A stretch of 64,000 nucleotides of DNA. It comes from Thermoproteus sp. GTDB taxonomy: Archaea > Thermoproteota > Thermoprotei > Thermoproteales > Thermoproteaceae. The DNA lies in assembly GCA_038893495.1 (NCBI GenBank), contig JAWARJ010000001.1, positions 1,167,824 to 1,231,823 on the forward strand, written 5' to 3'. The notes under the pieces were generated by a model. That model ran no database searches. It was given only the letters and a program-made list of their open reading frames with translations, and was not told where the DNA came from. Below are positions 40,696 to 48,917 of the stretch, one piece after another. Positions within the stretch are counted from its first letter, which is position 1. Each line of letters starts with the position of its first letter. The translations under genes were made by a program, and so were the position numbers.

Positions 40696-42497
40696 TCCAC
40701 GGTGACGGTCTTCGCGAGGTTGCGCGGCTTGTCTGGGTCCCGCCCGAGCTCCACCGCAGTGTAGTACGCCAGGAGTTGTAGCGGCACCACGAAGGACGCC
40801 GAGTTGAGAAGCGGATCTAGATGCGGCACCTCGAAGACATATTTGAGCTTCTTGGCCACATCGTCGCCGCGAGGCACCACGCCTACGACCAAGGCGTCTC
40901 TTGCTTGCATCTCCGCGACGTTGTTCAGTAACTTCTCCTTGAGGGATGGGTCCGAGAAGACGAAGACCACGGGGAATTTGTTCTCAACTAGCGCGATGGG
41001 GCCGTGTTTCGACTCGCCTGCCGGATAGGCCTCGGCATGTATATATGCAATTTCTTTCATCTTCAACGCGCCCTCTAGGGCCACAGGCATTCCAAGCCCC
41101 CTACTTAAATAGTAGGCGCTCTGGCGGTCCTTAAACTTCTCGGCTAACATTTTGGCGGACCCCTCATTCAGCTCCAACGCCTTCTTCACCACATTGGGTA
41201 ACTTCTTCAAGTTCTCGTCCCTCGTGGTGACGTCAACGCCGAGAGCCCTGCCTATTTGGGCGTGAAGCGCGGCCAGCAACGCCACTTGTGTCGTATAGGT
41301 CTTCGTGGCGGCCACTCCAATTTCAGGCCCGGCTCTAGTGTATAGCACCACGTCGCTCTCCCGAGCCAGCGTGCTCGCCACCACGTTGGTCACCGCCACG
41401 ACCTTTACGCCTCGCTCCCTCATGGCCCTCACTGCTTTTATCGTGTCGATAGTCTCGCCGGATTGGGATATTGCAACCGCCACGTCGTCTACGTCGAATA
41501 GGTCCTCGTAGGTGGCGTATTCGGAGGATATTATGGGCAATGCCGCGATTTTATACGACGCGAGGCCCAGCTGGAAGGTAAGGCCGGCGTAGTAGGACGT
41601 GCCCGCGCCGACTATGTACACCCTCCTGGCGTTTATCAACATCTCGGCGACCTCTAAGAGGCGTCTGGTCTCTAGGCCGGCTATGGTGGAGGCGAGGGCC
41701 TCCGGCTGTTCATGTATCTCCTTCAACATGAAGTGGGGGTACCCCCCTCTGAGGGCCTGGTCCGCGCTCCAGGGGATTAACTGCACTCTGTCTTCGAACT
41801 TCACAGCAACTCCGTCATGCTCCACGACGACTGACGTCGGAGTTATGTATCCATATTCGCCGTCCCTCAGGGGGAGTACCTTCTTGGTGTGTTCCAGCAC
41901 TGTAGGTATGTCGCTGGCCACCAAGTTGAAGCCCTCGCCCAAGCCCACTATGAGGGGGGACAAATTGCGGGCGAAGAATATCTTATCGGGCTCCTTAGAG
42001 TCGATTACGGCCAGCGCGAATGCCCCTTTTATCCTAGAGAGGGCCTTCTTGAAGGCGTCCCAAGGCGCCAAGCCCTCCCTTTCGTATTCCTCCATGAGGT
42101 GCGCGAAGACTTCGGTGTCGGTCTCGCTCTTGAAGACGTGGCCCTTAGCTATGAGCTCGGCCTTGAGCTCCTCGTAGTTCTCTATTATTCCGTTGTGCAC
42201 CACGGCTATAGTGCCGGTGCAATCGAGGTGCGGATGGGCGTTGGCTTGATTGGGCTTCCCGTGGGTGGCCCATCTGGTGTGGGCCACGCCGGTCCTCCCG
42301 CGGACTTGGTCGAAGCCCAACTTCCGCGCCACGTCGACCACCTTGCCTGCGTCCTTCTTGACGACGACGCCATGAGGCGTCACTACGGCTATGCCGGCCG
42401 AGTCGTATCCGCGATATTCAAGCCGCTCGAGGGCCCTACGGAGTAAAGAGCCCAAGGCCACGTCGGATTCCAGCGATATGCCGAAGATGCCGCACAT
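40692..42497 (-). CDS. glmS: Glutamine-fructose-6-phosphate aminotransferase
   Basis: A 601-residue GlmS. ATG 42497 gives MCGIFGIS with Cys2 as the glutaminase nucleophile; the TATA-like aataaatatatatac (minus strand, about 42514-42528) supports this over the longer reading from 42635. Further motifs: HTRWATHGKPNQANAHPH, HNGIIENYEEL, SETDTEV, and two SIS domains with VYIVGAGTSYYAG and SRGLGMPVALEGALKMKEIAYIHAEAYPAGESKHGP. It makes glucosamine 6-phosphate for amino-sugar synthesis and is another glutamine consumer. Confidence 0.95.
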   Translation of the reverse strand: MCGIFGISLESDVALGSLLRRALERLEYRGYDSAGIAVVTPHGVVVKKDAGKVVDVARKLGFDQVRGRTGVAHTRWATHGKPNQANAHPHLDCTGTIAVVHNGIIENYEELKAELIAKGHVFKSETDTEVFAHLMEEYEREGLAPWDAFKKALSRIKGAFALAVIDSKEPDKIFFARNLSPLIVGLGEGFNLVASDIPTVLEHTKKVLPLRDGEYGYITPTSVVVEHDGVAVKFEDRVQLIPWSADQALRGGYPHFMLKEIHEQPEALASTIAGLETRRLLEVAEMLINARRVYIVGAGTSYYAGLTFQLGLASYKIAALPIISSEYATYEDLFDVDDVAVAISQSGETIDTIKAVRAMRERGVKVVAVTNVVASTLARESDVVLYTRAGPEIGVAATKTYTTQVALLAALHAQIGRALGVDVTTRDENLKKLPNVVKKALELNEGSAKMLAEKFKDRQSAYYLSRGLGMPVALEGALKMKEIAYIHAEAYPAGESKHGPIALVENKFPVVFVFSDPSLKEKLLNNVAEMQARDALVVGVVPRGDDVAKKLKYVFEVPHLDPLLNSASFVVPLQLLAYYTAVELGRDPDKPRNLAKTVTVE

Positions 42498-42543
42498 ACA
42501 CTCGTGAGGCGGATCGTATATATATTTATTCGAGACGTAGTGC

Positions 42544-42942
42544 GTGGAGGTCGAAGAGGCGGTTAACCTCTTGGAGGCCAAATTGAACAGCCCCACTTTC
42601 GTCAAGGCGGTTGGCAGATCCGTGGCTGAGGCCATAAGGGAGTTGTTAAAGGCCTATAGGTGTAATGTGGTGTTGGCTCCGGACGAGGTACTGCGGATGC
42701 TCAACAACTACTATATCTTCGAGTCGAGGTTGAAGAGGCTTATTGAATTCTACGAGGAGCTTTCCGGCGGCGCCCTGACGGCGTTAGCTCGGCTCACCGT
42801 TGGCGACGAGTTGCCGGACGTCGACTATAAGTTGTTGTTGCGGGAGCTCGAAGAGTATAGGGCGGATCTCTTCAAGCTGGCCGAAACTGTAAGGAGGACA
42901 GAAAGGAATTGCGGCTACTCTTCCACGAGCTCTAAGGCGTAG
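42544..42942 (+). CDS. Small helical protein, unknown function
   Basis: A 132-residue, almost wholly helical and acidic protein (EVEEAVNLLEAKL, ESRLKRLIEFYEEL, LLLRELEEYRADLFKLAETVRR). It starts at GTG and diverges from glmS, probably sharing the AT-rich 42498-42543 region. The 3' end overlaps the spt4 gene by 28 nt on the opposite strand. No family recognised. Confidence 0.5.
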   Translation: MEVEEAVNLLEAKLNSPTFVKAVGRSVAEAIRELLKAYRCNVVLAPDEVLRMLNNYYIFESRLKRLIEFYEELSGGALTALARLTVGDELPDVDYKLLLRELEEYRADLFKLAETVRRTERNCGYSSTSSKA

Positions 42943-43136
42943 ACGCCCGGCTTAGATATGCCGAGCCTCTTGGCTATACAGGACTTTTCGGGGTCCATCA
43001 CAGCTATCATGCCGCGCCAGTTGTTGACAAACTCCGTAGAGCCGCAGTTGGGGCACTGGGAGGCGTCTTCGGGCACTATCAACTTGCAGTTCTTACAGGC
43101 CTTATAGCCCGAGAGGGTCCTCTTGGCGCGGCTCAT
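42915..43136 (-). CDS. spt4: Transcription elongation factor Spt4 (RNA polymerase subunit E'')
   Basis: A 73-residue zinc protein partnering Spt5 on the polymerase clamp. Cysteines C14, C17, C28 and C31 (ACKNCKLIVPEDASQCPNCG) form the zinc site, followed by FVNNWRGMIAVMDPEKSCIAKRLG, typical of Spt4. ATG 43136 overlaps the rpoE stop as ATGA, so the longer reading from 43166 is rejected. Confidence 0.93.
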   Translation of the reverse strand: MSRAKRTLSGYKACKNCKLIVPEDASQCPNCGSTEFVNNWRGMIAVMDPEKSCIAKRLGISKPGVYALELVEE

Positions 43137-43702
43137 GACTTCTTGCCCTTCTTCTCCTTGAGCCACTCCAATTTGCCCAAGCCGGGGCCGCGCATGGTCA
43201 TAGTTATCCTGACGGAGAGGTCGACTCCCTCCTTTTGGGCCACGTAGCTCACGCCGGTGATGCGGGCCCTCACGAGATCGCCCACGCCCACCTTCCTCTT
43301 GGACCTCTCGCCTATGAAGCTCTTGGTGCTTGCGTCGAATAGGATATTGGGCTCCTCCATGAGGTGGATCTTATTTATGAAGCCCAAGACGGGCCCTATA
43401 CGGACCATCACGCCGACCTCTCTAGCCGACTCGACGACGCCATGGACTATCTCCCCGTCGAGGGGCATGTAGGTCAACATCTCAAATATGGCCTTGTGGT
43501 AGGTGGCGCCGTCGCCGAAGAGGATCGTGCCCTCGCGGGACACCTTCGCGTTTAGGACGGCCACCACGAAACCCAAGTCCCTAAAGGACTTCCCCTCATA
43601 TCTGGCCCTCAATTGGGCCAGAGCCACGTCCTCCAGAGGCTTCCCGAACTCGGCGGGGTGCACCCTGACGTAATCCTCGGCCTCGATGAGACGGAAAGGC
43701 AT
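43133..43702 (-). CDS. rpo7: RNA polymerase subunit Rpo7/E'
   Basis: A 189-residue stalk subunit (RPB7 homologue). The N-terminal RNP-like domain includes the tip-loop region FVVAVLNAKVSREGTILFGDGATYHKAIFEMLTYMP; the C-terminal S1 domain has GEIVHGVVESAREVGVMVRIGPVLGFINK. The basic KKGKKS tail overlaps the spt4 start by 4 nt, giving the conserved archaeal rpo7-spt4 pair. Confidence 0.95.
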   Translation of the reverse strand: MPFRLIEAEDYVRVHPAEFGKPLEDVALAQLRARYEGKSFRDLGFVVAVLNAKVSREGTILFGDGATYHKAIFEMLTYMPLDGEIVHGVVESAREVGVMVRIGPVLGFINKIHLMEEPNILFDASTKSFIGERSKRKVGVGDLVRARITGVSYVAQKEGVDLSVRITMTMRGPGLGKLEWLKEKKGKKS

Positions 43703-43731
43703 AGAGGACCCTAAACGGGTATTTTTAAATG

Positions 43732-44097
43732 CTACGGGGGGAATGTCAGCTCTCTGTCGTGAAATAAGGCGACGGGGACCCCCCTACGCCTCGCTGTAGC
43801 GATCACCTCGGAGTCGCCCGACAGCACGTGTCCTCCTATCTTGACGGCAGCAATCACCACCGACTCGTCCGCAGGTCCCCCCACGTCGACTACGAAAGGC
43901 GCGAGGAGCCTAAGGAGGCTCAAGGCCACTCTGGCCTTTCCGCGCCGCCGTGCGGAGAGGGCTAGGAGCTCCTCGAGGACGGGGTAGGTCGTAAAGAGTG
44001 TATGTTCCGCCAAAATCGACGGGTCTAGCCTCTTTTCGACCAAGTAGATTATTGACGACGTATCTAAGACGAGCCTCACCACCTCCCAAAATGCCAT
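43732..44097 (-). CDS. PIN-domain nuclease
   Basis: A 121-residue PIN protein. Acidic residues of the metal site are visible in RLVLDTSSIIYLVEK, EELLAL, DESVVIAA and HVLSGDSEVIATARRRGV. ATG 44097 is one option; GTG codons at 44082 or 44079 would give the more usual V/MRLVLDTSS start. No adjacent antitoxin gene was recognised; the downstream rpo7-spt4 genes suggest a housekeeping RNA-processing PIN rather than a VapC toxin, but this is open. Confidence 0.75.
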   Translation of the reverse strand: MAFWEVVRLVLDTSSIIYLVEKRLDPSILAEHTLFTTYPVLEELLALSARRRGKARVALSLLRLLAPFVVDVGGPADESVVIAAVKIGGHVLSGDSEVIATARRRGVPVALFHDRELTFPP

Positions 44098-44210
44098 CAA
44101 AAGAAAAATGTGGCGCCGAAGTCCTCAGCTACCACCAGTACCGCCGTCGCCCTGAGCTTAATACCTTGTTGGAGACTATATTTCCGAGACTCGGCTGAAT
44201 AGAAGAACTG

Positions 44211-45263
44211 TTATTTTATCTCCACGAGGTGTAGGCCCAGTCTCTCGGCGGCCCTCTTGAAGGACTCGGACTTAGCCGTCATGACCAATTGGAGCTTCTT
44301 CCTTTTGGCCAAGCCCATGTAGGCTGCTATGACCTCTTCGGCCAGGGCGTCTGGCACGGCCAAATCCACGTCGTCTATCGCAATTATACTGCCCTCGTTG
44401 GCCAGTATCAATTGGACTAAGACGGGCAGGACGGCCTTGGCGAAATTCCCGACATTGTAGGCGTTGGTCCACGTGCCGCGAGACTTGACGTACATGGCTA
44501 TCCTGCCTGTGGACACGAGCCCCACGCGTACGTCCTCTATACGGGCCGCCCTCAACAGCCCGTAGAGGTCGTCCCTTAGGGGCTCGAACTGCGGCTGAGT
44601 CAAAATACGCGAGATCTGGTGGGCCGTGTACTGCCCCTCAGGACCCACGCTGGTGGCCGGCAGTAAGTCCACGTGGGTCTCGTAGGTGTACTTCCACGCG
44701 GCGAGCCGCCTCCCGCTGATGAAGTAATAGGCGTCCTTTAGGTCCACCCTAAGCCTTAACAACGCTCTCTCGGCCTCCTTAAACCTCTCGTCGTCTATAG
44801 GGCCGCAAGGTATCAAGACGTCTTCGTTCAACACGGCGTATGGGGCGGTGCAGAGCTCGACGTCTATGCCTTCCGGATACAACACGACGCCCTTCTGGTC
44901 CCTCTTCGCTATCCTCAAAAGCGGCTTGAAGTCCCTATATACGGCCTGTTCGACGTAGCCGCCCTTGGTGGCATAGGCGTAGCTGTAGCCATAAATCACG
45001 TCGCCTAGGTCCCAATGGGCCTCTATGGTGAAGGGTGTCGCAGTGTCCCCTCCCCTATGGACGTCCTCGGCCTCGTGGACTATGAGGAGAGGCCCCTCGA
45101 ACAATATCCACTGCTCGCCTCTACTCTGCATCAACATGGAGAGGGCTTCTAGATAGGTGGTCTTGCCCGAATTGGGGGGCCCGTAGATCAAAACGGAGCC
45201 TTCTATGTCCATACAGCCGTCGACGGCCTTAAAGTTATGGGCGCAGAGTCTCCTCAACTCCAT
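44211..45263 (-). CDS. P-loop ATPase (RecF/SMC-like), unknown function
   Basis: A 350-residue ATPase. The N-terminus MELRRLCAHNFKAVDGCMDIEGSVLIYGPPNSGKTT has the AAA_15/RecF-type strand and Walker A (about 28-35). Walker B is SIIAIDDVDLAVPDALAEE near residue 295, and a final VMTAKSESF follows. The middle has four cysteines without a clear spacing motif. There is no coiled-coil arm. It overlaps the HIT gene by 10 nt, so the two are co-transcribed. Possibly a DNA-associated ATPase; function unknown. Confidence 0.7.
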   Translation of the reverse strand: MELRRLCAHNFKAVDGCMDIEGSVLIYGPPNSGKTTYLEALSMLMQSRGEQWILFEGPLLIVHEAEDVHRGGDTATPFTIEAHWDLGDVIYGYSYAYATKGGYVEQAVYRDFKPLLRIAKRDQKGVVLYPEGIDVELCTAPYAVLNEDVLIPCGPIDDERFKEAERALLRLRVDLKDAYYFISGRRLAAWKYTYETHVDLLPATSVGPEGQYTAHQISRILTQPQFEPLRDDLYGLLRAARIEDVRVGLVSTGRIAMYVKSRGTWTNAYNVGNFAKAVLPVLVQLILANEGSIIAIDDVDLAVPDALAEEVIAAYMGLAKRKKLQLVMTAKSESFKRAAERLGLHLVEIK

Positions 45264-45730
45264 GTTCTGGCCAGCTCGTCTCTATATTGTAGCAACATGG
45301 CTTCTAGCTTCTCTTGGGGGGTCTCGGGATCTATCTCTCTACATCTAGGTATTATGTGTATATGGAGATGGGCATCCACGCCGGCGCCGGCGGCCCTGCC
45401 GACGTTGATGCCCATGAGGATGTCGGAACAGCCGGTCGCCGCCTCGACTGCCCTCCTGACGGAATAGGCCTCCCTCAACAGCCCAGCCAACTCCTCGTTG
45501 GTCAGCTCCTCCAAATCGCCGACGTGTTTATAGGGCGCCACCATGACGTGTCCCCACATATAGGGATATCGATTTAGCAACCCCACGGAGAACTCCCCCC
45601 TGAAGAAGACCAAGTTCTCTCTATCTAGCTCCGGCTTTTTTATGTAGTCGCAAAAGAAACACCCTCTTTTATTTCCAGCTAGGATGTATTTATACCTCCA
45701 CGGCGTGATTACTATACGGAACGGATCCAC
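45254..45730 (-). CDS. HIT-family nucleotide hydrolase/transferase
   Basis: A 158-residue histidine-triad protein with the HLHIHIIPR motif near residue 123-131 and an N-terminal CFFC zinc-type pair (NKRGCFFCDYI). LLNRYPYMWGHVMVAPYKHV is typical of the branch including Ap4A-type hydrolases. Start is GTG 45730. It likely cleaves dinucleoside polyphosphates or nucleotide adducts. Confidence 0.9.
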   Translation of the reverse strand: MDPFRIVITPWRYKYILAGNKRGCFFCDYIKKPELDRENLVFFRGEFSVGLLNRYPYMWGHVMVAPYKHVGDLEELTNEELAGLLREAYSVRRAVEAATGCSDILMGINVGRAAGAGVDAHLHIHIIPRCREIDPETPQEKLEAMLLQYRDELARTWS

Positions 45731-45786
45731 CTAGCCACCCTATTGGAGCCTTTAAATACACTCATGCCGTCCTGTCGGGAGGCGGT

Positions 45787-46008
45787 CTAACCTCGGCTCT
45801 CCGTGCCAGCCGCCGCAGGCGCTCTCCGCAAGATGAACCTATCCGCCACTATGTCGTAGATTATATAAAAGTCGTGGGAAAGCATTTCGGCTAGTTTGAC
45901 CTTCTCGTTAAATTCTAAAGAGAGGCCGTATTGCCTCAATATCTCGTCTAGATCTGCCAAGTCGCCCGCCTTGAGCGATATGAGTTTTGCGAGTGTCCGC
46001 AAGTCCAT
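45787..46008 (-). CDS. Small protein, unknown function
   Basis: A 73-residue helical protein (LRTLAKLISLKAGDLADLDEILRQYG) with a C-terminal strand-like YDIVADRFILRRA. No family recognised. It diverges from the gene at 46078; the AT-rich stretch 46030-46062 can hold both promoters. Confidence 0.5.
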   Translation of the reverse strand: MDLRTLAKLISLKAGDLADLDEILRQYGLSLEFNEKVKLAEMLSHDFYIIYDIVADRFILRRAPAAAGTESRG

Positions 46009-46077
46009 CGCCGAGATGTGGCGCTTGCGTATATTTAACCAACGTTTAGGGTTTTAAAAGACTAAGCTAATCCCCAT

Positions 46078-46770
46078 GTGATCACCTTGACGACGCCAGC
46101 GGCTGTGGCCTTGGGGCGTAGAGGCGAGAGATTTTCCGTATATGATATAGACGGCGGGAAGTATTACGACGTACCCGTAGATCTAGACGGCTTGGATGTG
46201 GCCGAATTGAGGGTAGAGGGAGACGAGGTGAGGTCGCACATAGTCCTGGCGTCATACTCCACATCTTTCATAAAGGCCATAGCGGTAGACGGTGATGCCG
46301 AAGTGTTCGATAGAGACGGCTTGAAGAGAATGAGGAGGGACAGGGCGACTCTCCGCTCCATTAAGGGCAGAGAGTTCGGCAAGTGGGTCGACGTTTGGAA
46401 CAAACTAATATTGATATCGAGCCCCGCCGGCGCGTTGGCACTAGGCGCGTCGAGGGCCGGAGTATTGTTACACATAAACGTCGCGCGGACTGACCGTAAA
46501 CATATCGAGGCGGCTGTCAAGGCTCTCGAGGCGTTAAGGTCGTATGGAGATGTGTCTGTGGCGTGTTCTTGTAGGCTTGGTCTGCTTCCAGTGGAGATTC
46601 TAGCTAGACGTAAGGCCGACTATATTTTAGTCAAAATATATATGAATATAAATATGAGGAGAAGCGGCACTGTAGTGGTCCTAAGGGGCTCTGGCGGCAA
46701 TATATCGAAGAGACTCATCGGCCCGCTGGAGTCGCTTAACCTTTATATTGAAGAGGCCTCTAATGCCTAA
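46078..46770 (+). CDS. Unknown alpha/beta protein, co-transcribed with an NDP-sugar pyrophosphorylase
   Basis: A 230-residue protein starting at GTG 46078, with gttttaaaag (about 46050-46059) at TATA distance. The sequence alternates strands and helices (VELRV-type repeats, HINVARTDRKHIEAAVKALEALRSYG, SVACSCRLGLLPVEILARRKADYILVKIYMNINMRR). Its stop shares one base with the start of the nucleotidyltransferase gene, so the products probably work in one pathway. I do not recognise the family. Confidence 0.6.
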   Translation: MITLTTPAAVALGRRGERFSVYDIDGGKYYDVPVDLDGLDVAELRVEGDEVRSHIVLASYSTSFIKAIAVDGDAEVFDRDGLKRMRRDRATLRSIKGREFGKWVDVWNKLILISSPAGALALGASRAGVLLHINVARTDRKHIEAAVKALEALRSYGDVSVACSCRLGLLPVEILARRKADYILVKIYMNINMRRSGTVVVLRGSGGNISKRLIGPLESLNLYIEEASNA

Positions 46771-47843
46771 TGGAGAGGACCATCGTCCTCGCCGGCGGCT
46801 TCGCGACGAGGCTTAGGCCGTTGAGCTACACGAGGCCGAAGCCGTTGTTTCCCATTTTGGACAAGCCCCTCATAGACTGGATTCTGGAGGGCGTGAAGGA
46901 CGTAGCGCCGGCGGTAATCTCCGCGCGTTATTTAGCCCACATGATAAGAGACCACGTCGTCAAGAAGTGGAACGGCGTAGCGGCCGTAGTAGAGGAGGGG
47001 AGGCCTCTGGGCGACGGTGGAGCTGTGGCGTATGTGGTCGATATGCTCAACCTCAACGGCCCTGTGTTGGTGGTCAACGGGGACGTCTTCACGGATGTGG
47101 ACTACAAGTCGGTGGTGGAGACCCACAAGAGGCTTGGAGGCGTCGCCACTATAGTCTTCGTGGAGGTGCCTGTGGAGAACGTCAGTAAGTACGGCATCGC
47201 GATAGTTGACGACTCCATGAGGCTGAGGGGCTTCGTCGAGAAGCCAAAAGAGCCGCCGGGAGGTAGCAGGCTCGCCAACGCTGGGATTTACGTCTTCGAG
47301 CCCGAGGCGTTGAAGGAGATACCGAGGAGGAAAGGCGAGGTCAAAATAGCGAGGGACTTGATTCCGGCGCTTTTAGAAAAATACGACGTATATGCCTATG
47401 TGCACAAGGGCATTTGGCACGACATAGGCACGCCAGTAGATTACCTAAAGGCGAACTTCGCCGCGTTGGAGAGGTGGAGCAGACCCGTGGAGAGAGCTGG
47501 AGTCGAGGTCGTACAGCCGGCGTTTATAGCAGACGGCGTGGAGCTAGGCGAAGGCGCATCTATAGGGCCCTACGCCGTATTGGGCGCCGAGGTCAAAATA
47601 GGTAGGTACTCCCGCGTAAAGAACAGTGTCTTGATGCGCGGAGTTTCGGCGGAGCCCGGTTGCTACATATCGGGGAGCATAATCGGCGAGGAGAGCTATT
47701 TGGGTAGATGGGTCCGCGTGGTTGACGCAGTAGTGGCCGACGGCGTCTACGTTAGAGATGAAGTGTCCATAGGGCGCAACGCGGCTATTGGGCCCAATAG
47801 GGAGGTCGTGGAGGACGTCCAGGAGGGGCTCACCCTGCCCTAA
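46770..47843 (+). CDS. NDP-sugar pyrophosphorylase (mannose-1-P guanylyltransferase-like)
   Basis: A 357-residue nucleotidyltransferase with LAGGFATRLRPLSYTRPKPLFPILDKPLI at residues 7-35, VNGDVFTDVD, GFVEKPKEPP and GIWHDIGTPVDYLKAN, followed by a left-handed beta helix (VELGEGASIGPYAVLGAEVKIGRYSRV). It activates a hexose 1-phosphate to an NDP-sugar, likely GDP-mannose or a related donor for glycosylation or N-glycan synthesis. Its N-terminus is canonical, in contrast to the GlmU-like protein at 39613. Confidence 0.88.
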   Translation: MERTIVLAGGFATRLRPLSYTRPKPLFPILDKPLIDWILEGVKDVAPAVISARYLAHMIRDHVVKKWNGVAAVVEEGRPLGDGGAVAYVVDMLNLNGPVLVVNGDVFTDVDYKSVVETHKRLGGVATIVFVEVPVENVSKYGIAIVDDSMRLRGFVEKPKEPPGGSRLANAGIYVFEPEALKEIPRRKGEVKIARDLIPALLEKYDVYAYVHKGIWHDIGTPVDYLKANFAALERWSRPVERAGVEVVQPAFIADGVELGEGASIGPYAVLGAEVKIGRYSRVKNSVLMRGVSAEPGCYISGSIIGEESYLGRWVRVVDAVVADGVYVRDEVSIGRNAAIGPNREVVEDVQEGLTLP

Positions 47844-47888
47844 TCAGCGCTTTTAACCCCATTCACGCAGTCCTCCAGCCTGGCCTCA

Positions 47889-48359
47889 TCATATAGGTTG
47901 CCTCCGGGAGCGTAATTTATCTAATATGTTCCTCAACGTCCTCTCGACGTCGACGTGAGTCCTGATTTTCTTCTTAAAGGCGTCGCCTACATCGGCGGCG
48001 ATCCTAGTGCCTTCTATATATATTCTGGCCGTCGTCGTGGGCGATATATAAGGCCTATACACCAGCCGCCTCTCTTCTATCTGGAGGGGGCCCGTATAGG
48101 AGTAATACCTCGACCTGGTCGCCTTGCCGATCAGCGCCATAAGTCTCGTCAAGACTCTCCCAACCCTCAAGACCTCTTCTTCCTCTATCTTCTCCTCGGA
48201 GCCTCTCGCCACTATGGCCGAATATAGAGTTTTGGACTCGCCGTAGTATTGAAGCACATATGCAGCGTCGCCATCTACTAGAAACAACGACTTAACGAAG
48301 GGGCTTACCACTACGGACAAAAGCGGGCTCTTAGAGCCTCTCGAGGGGGTCGACTCCAT
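47889..48359 (-). CDS. Unknown protein downstream of a small zinc-finger gene
   Basis: A 156-residue protein from ATG 48359 (MESTPSRG). The longer reading from 48461 is rejected because it would run through the zinc-finger gene in another frame. Content: a hydrophobic first strand block (LLSVVVSPFVKSLFLVDGDAAYVLQYYG), a helical middle and a basic C-terminal helix (KKKIRTHVDVERTLRNILDKLRSRR). It overlaps the zinc-finger gene by 29 nt. No family recognised. Confidence 0.55.
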   Translation of the reverse strand: MESTPSRGSKSPLLSVVVSPFVKSLFLVDGDAAYVLQYYGESKTLYSAIVARGSEEKIEEEEVLRVGRVLTRLMALIGKATRSRYYSYTGPLQIEERRLVYRPYISPTTTARIYIEGTRIAADVGDAFKKKIRTHVDVERTLRNILDKLRSRRQPI

Positions 48360-48507
48360 CGGGGCATTTGTATTGATACTTCTTAGCACAGACCTCGCAG
48401 AACATATGGCCCGTCTTCTTGCAGATATATCTGTCCTCATAGAGGTAGAGCCTCCTCCCACATCTGCTACATCGCCCCACCATCAACGTCTTTATGGGAT
48501 AGACCAC
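48331..48507 (-). CDS. 58-residue zinc-finger protein
   Basis: A short gene with two cysteine pairs in zinc-finger spacing: RCSRCGRR, then YICKKTGHMFCEVCAKKYQYKC. The start is GTG 48507 (MVYPIKTLMVGRC); the TATA-like ctttaaat (minus strand, 48530-48537) lies 23-30 nt upstream, fitting a leaderless transcript. It overlaps the following gene by 29 nt. The pattern suggests a treble-clef or ribbon protein of the kind used in translation, transcription or ubiquitin-like systems; no specific function can be given. Confidence 0.65.
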   Translation of the reverse strand: MVYPIKTLMVGRCSRCGRRLYLYEDRYICKKTGHMFCEVCAKKYQYKCPDGVDPLERL

Positions 48508-48539
48508 GAGACCGCCTCCAAGAGTCCCTATTTAAAGAT

Positions 48540-48917
48540 TTAGTTGCGCCTTCCATCAAGCCTCACGACGACCTTACCCCCCTCCACGTCGAGCCTAGCC
48601 TTGCCAGTGCCCAGCAGATACGCCAACGTTTTGTTGTGGTCGGCGCCGACCTCCCTACACCTCTCTATGAAGGACGAGACCTCCTCGCCGTCCTTAAGCT
48701 CGACCTCCAAGAGTGCCGTCGAGTCGAGCCTCAAAGTGCCCTTTATGACCATCTCCAGCTCCTCATGTATTGCGGCTATCCTGCCGAAGGCATCTATCAA
48801 GACCCCTAGCTCCTCCATGACCTTCCTCACCGCCGAGCTCAACTCCTCGTCGTCATAACGTCCAGCAACTCTGTCCAGCTCCCTAAGGGCCTTGGCGAGA
48901 TCTCTTACGACGTCCAC
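48540..48917 (-). CDS. Helical protein, unknown function
   Basis: A 125-residue protein. The first half is helical and acidic (VRDLAKALRELDRVAGRYDDEELSSAVRKVMEELG), the last part a small strand region (ARLDVEGGKVVVRLDGRR). It overlaps the 3' end of the M48 protease gene by 13 nt, so it is co-transcribed. No family recognised. Confidence 0.5.
   Translation of the reverse strand: MDVVRDLAKALRELDRVAGRYDDEELSSAVRKVMEELGVLIDAFGRIAAIHEELEMVIKGTLRLDSTALLEVELKDGEEVSSFIERCREVGADHNKTLAYLLGTGKARLDVEGGKVVVRLDGRRN

Noticed and set aside
44091-44198. A 35-codon ATG frame (MPSKEKCGAEVLSYHQ start) between the PIN and ATPase genes
   Set aside because: No TATA-like element at leaderless distance, overlap with the PIN gene start on the other strand, and no recognisable motif; chance frame is more likely.
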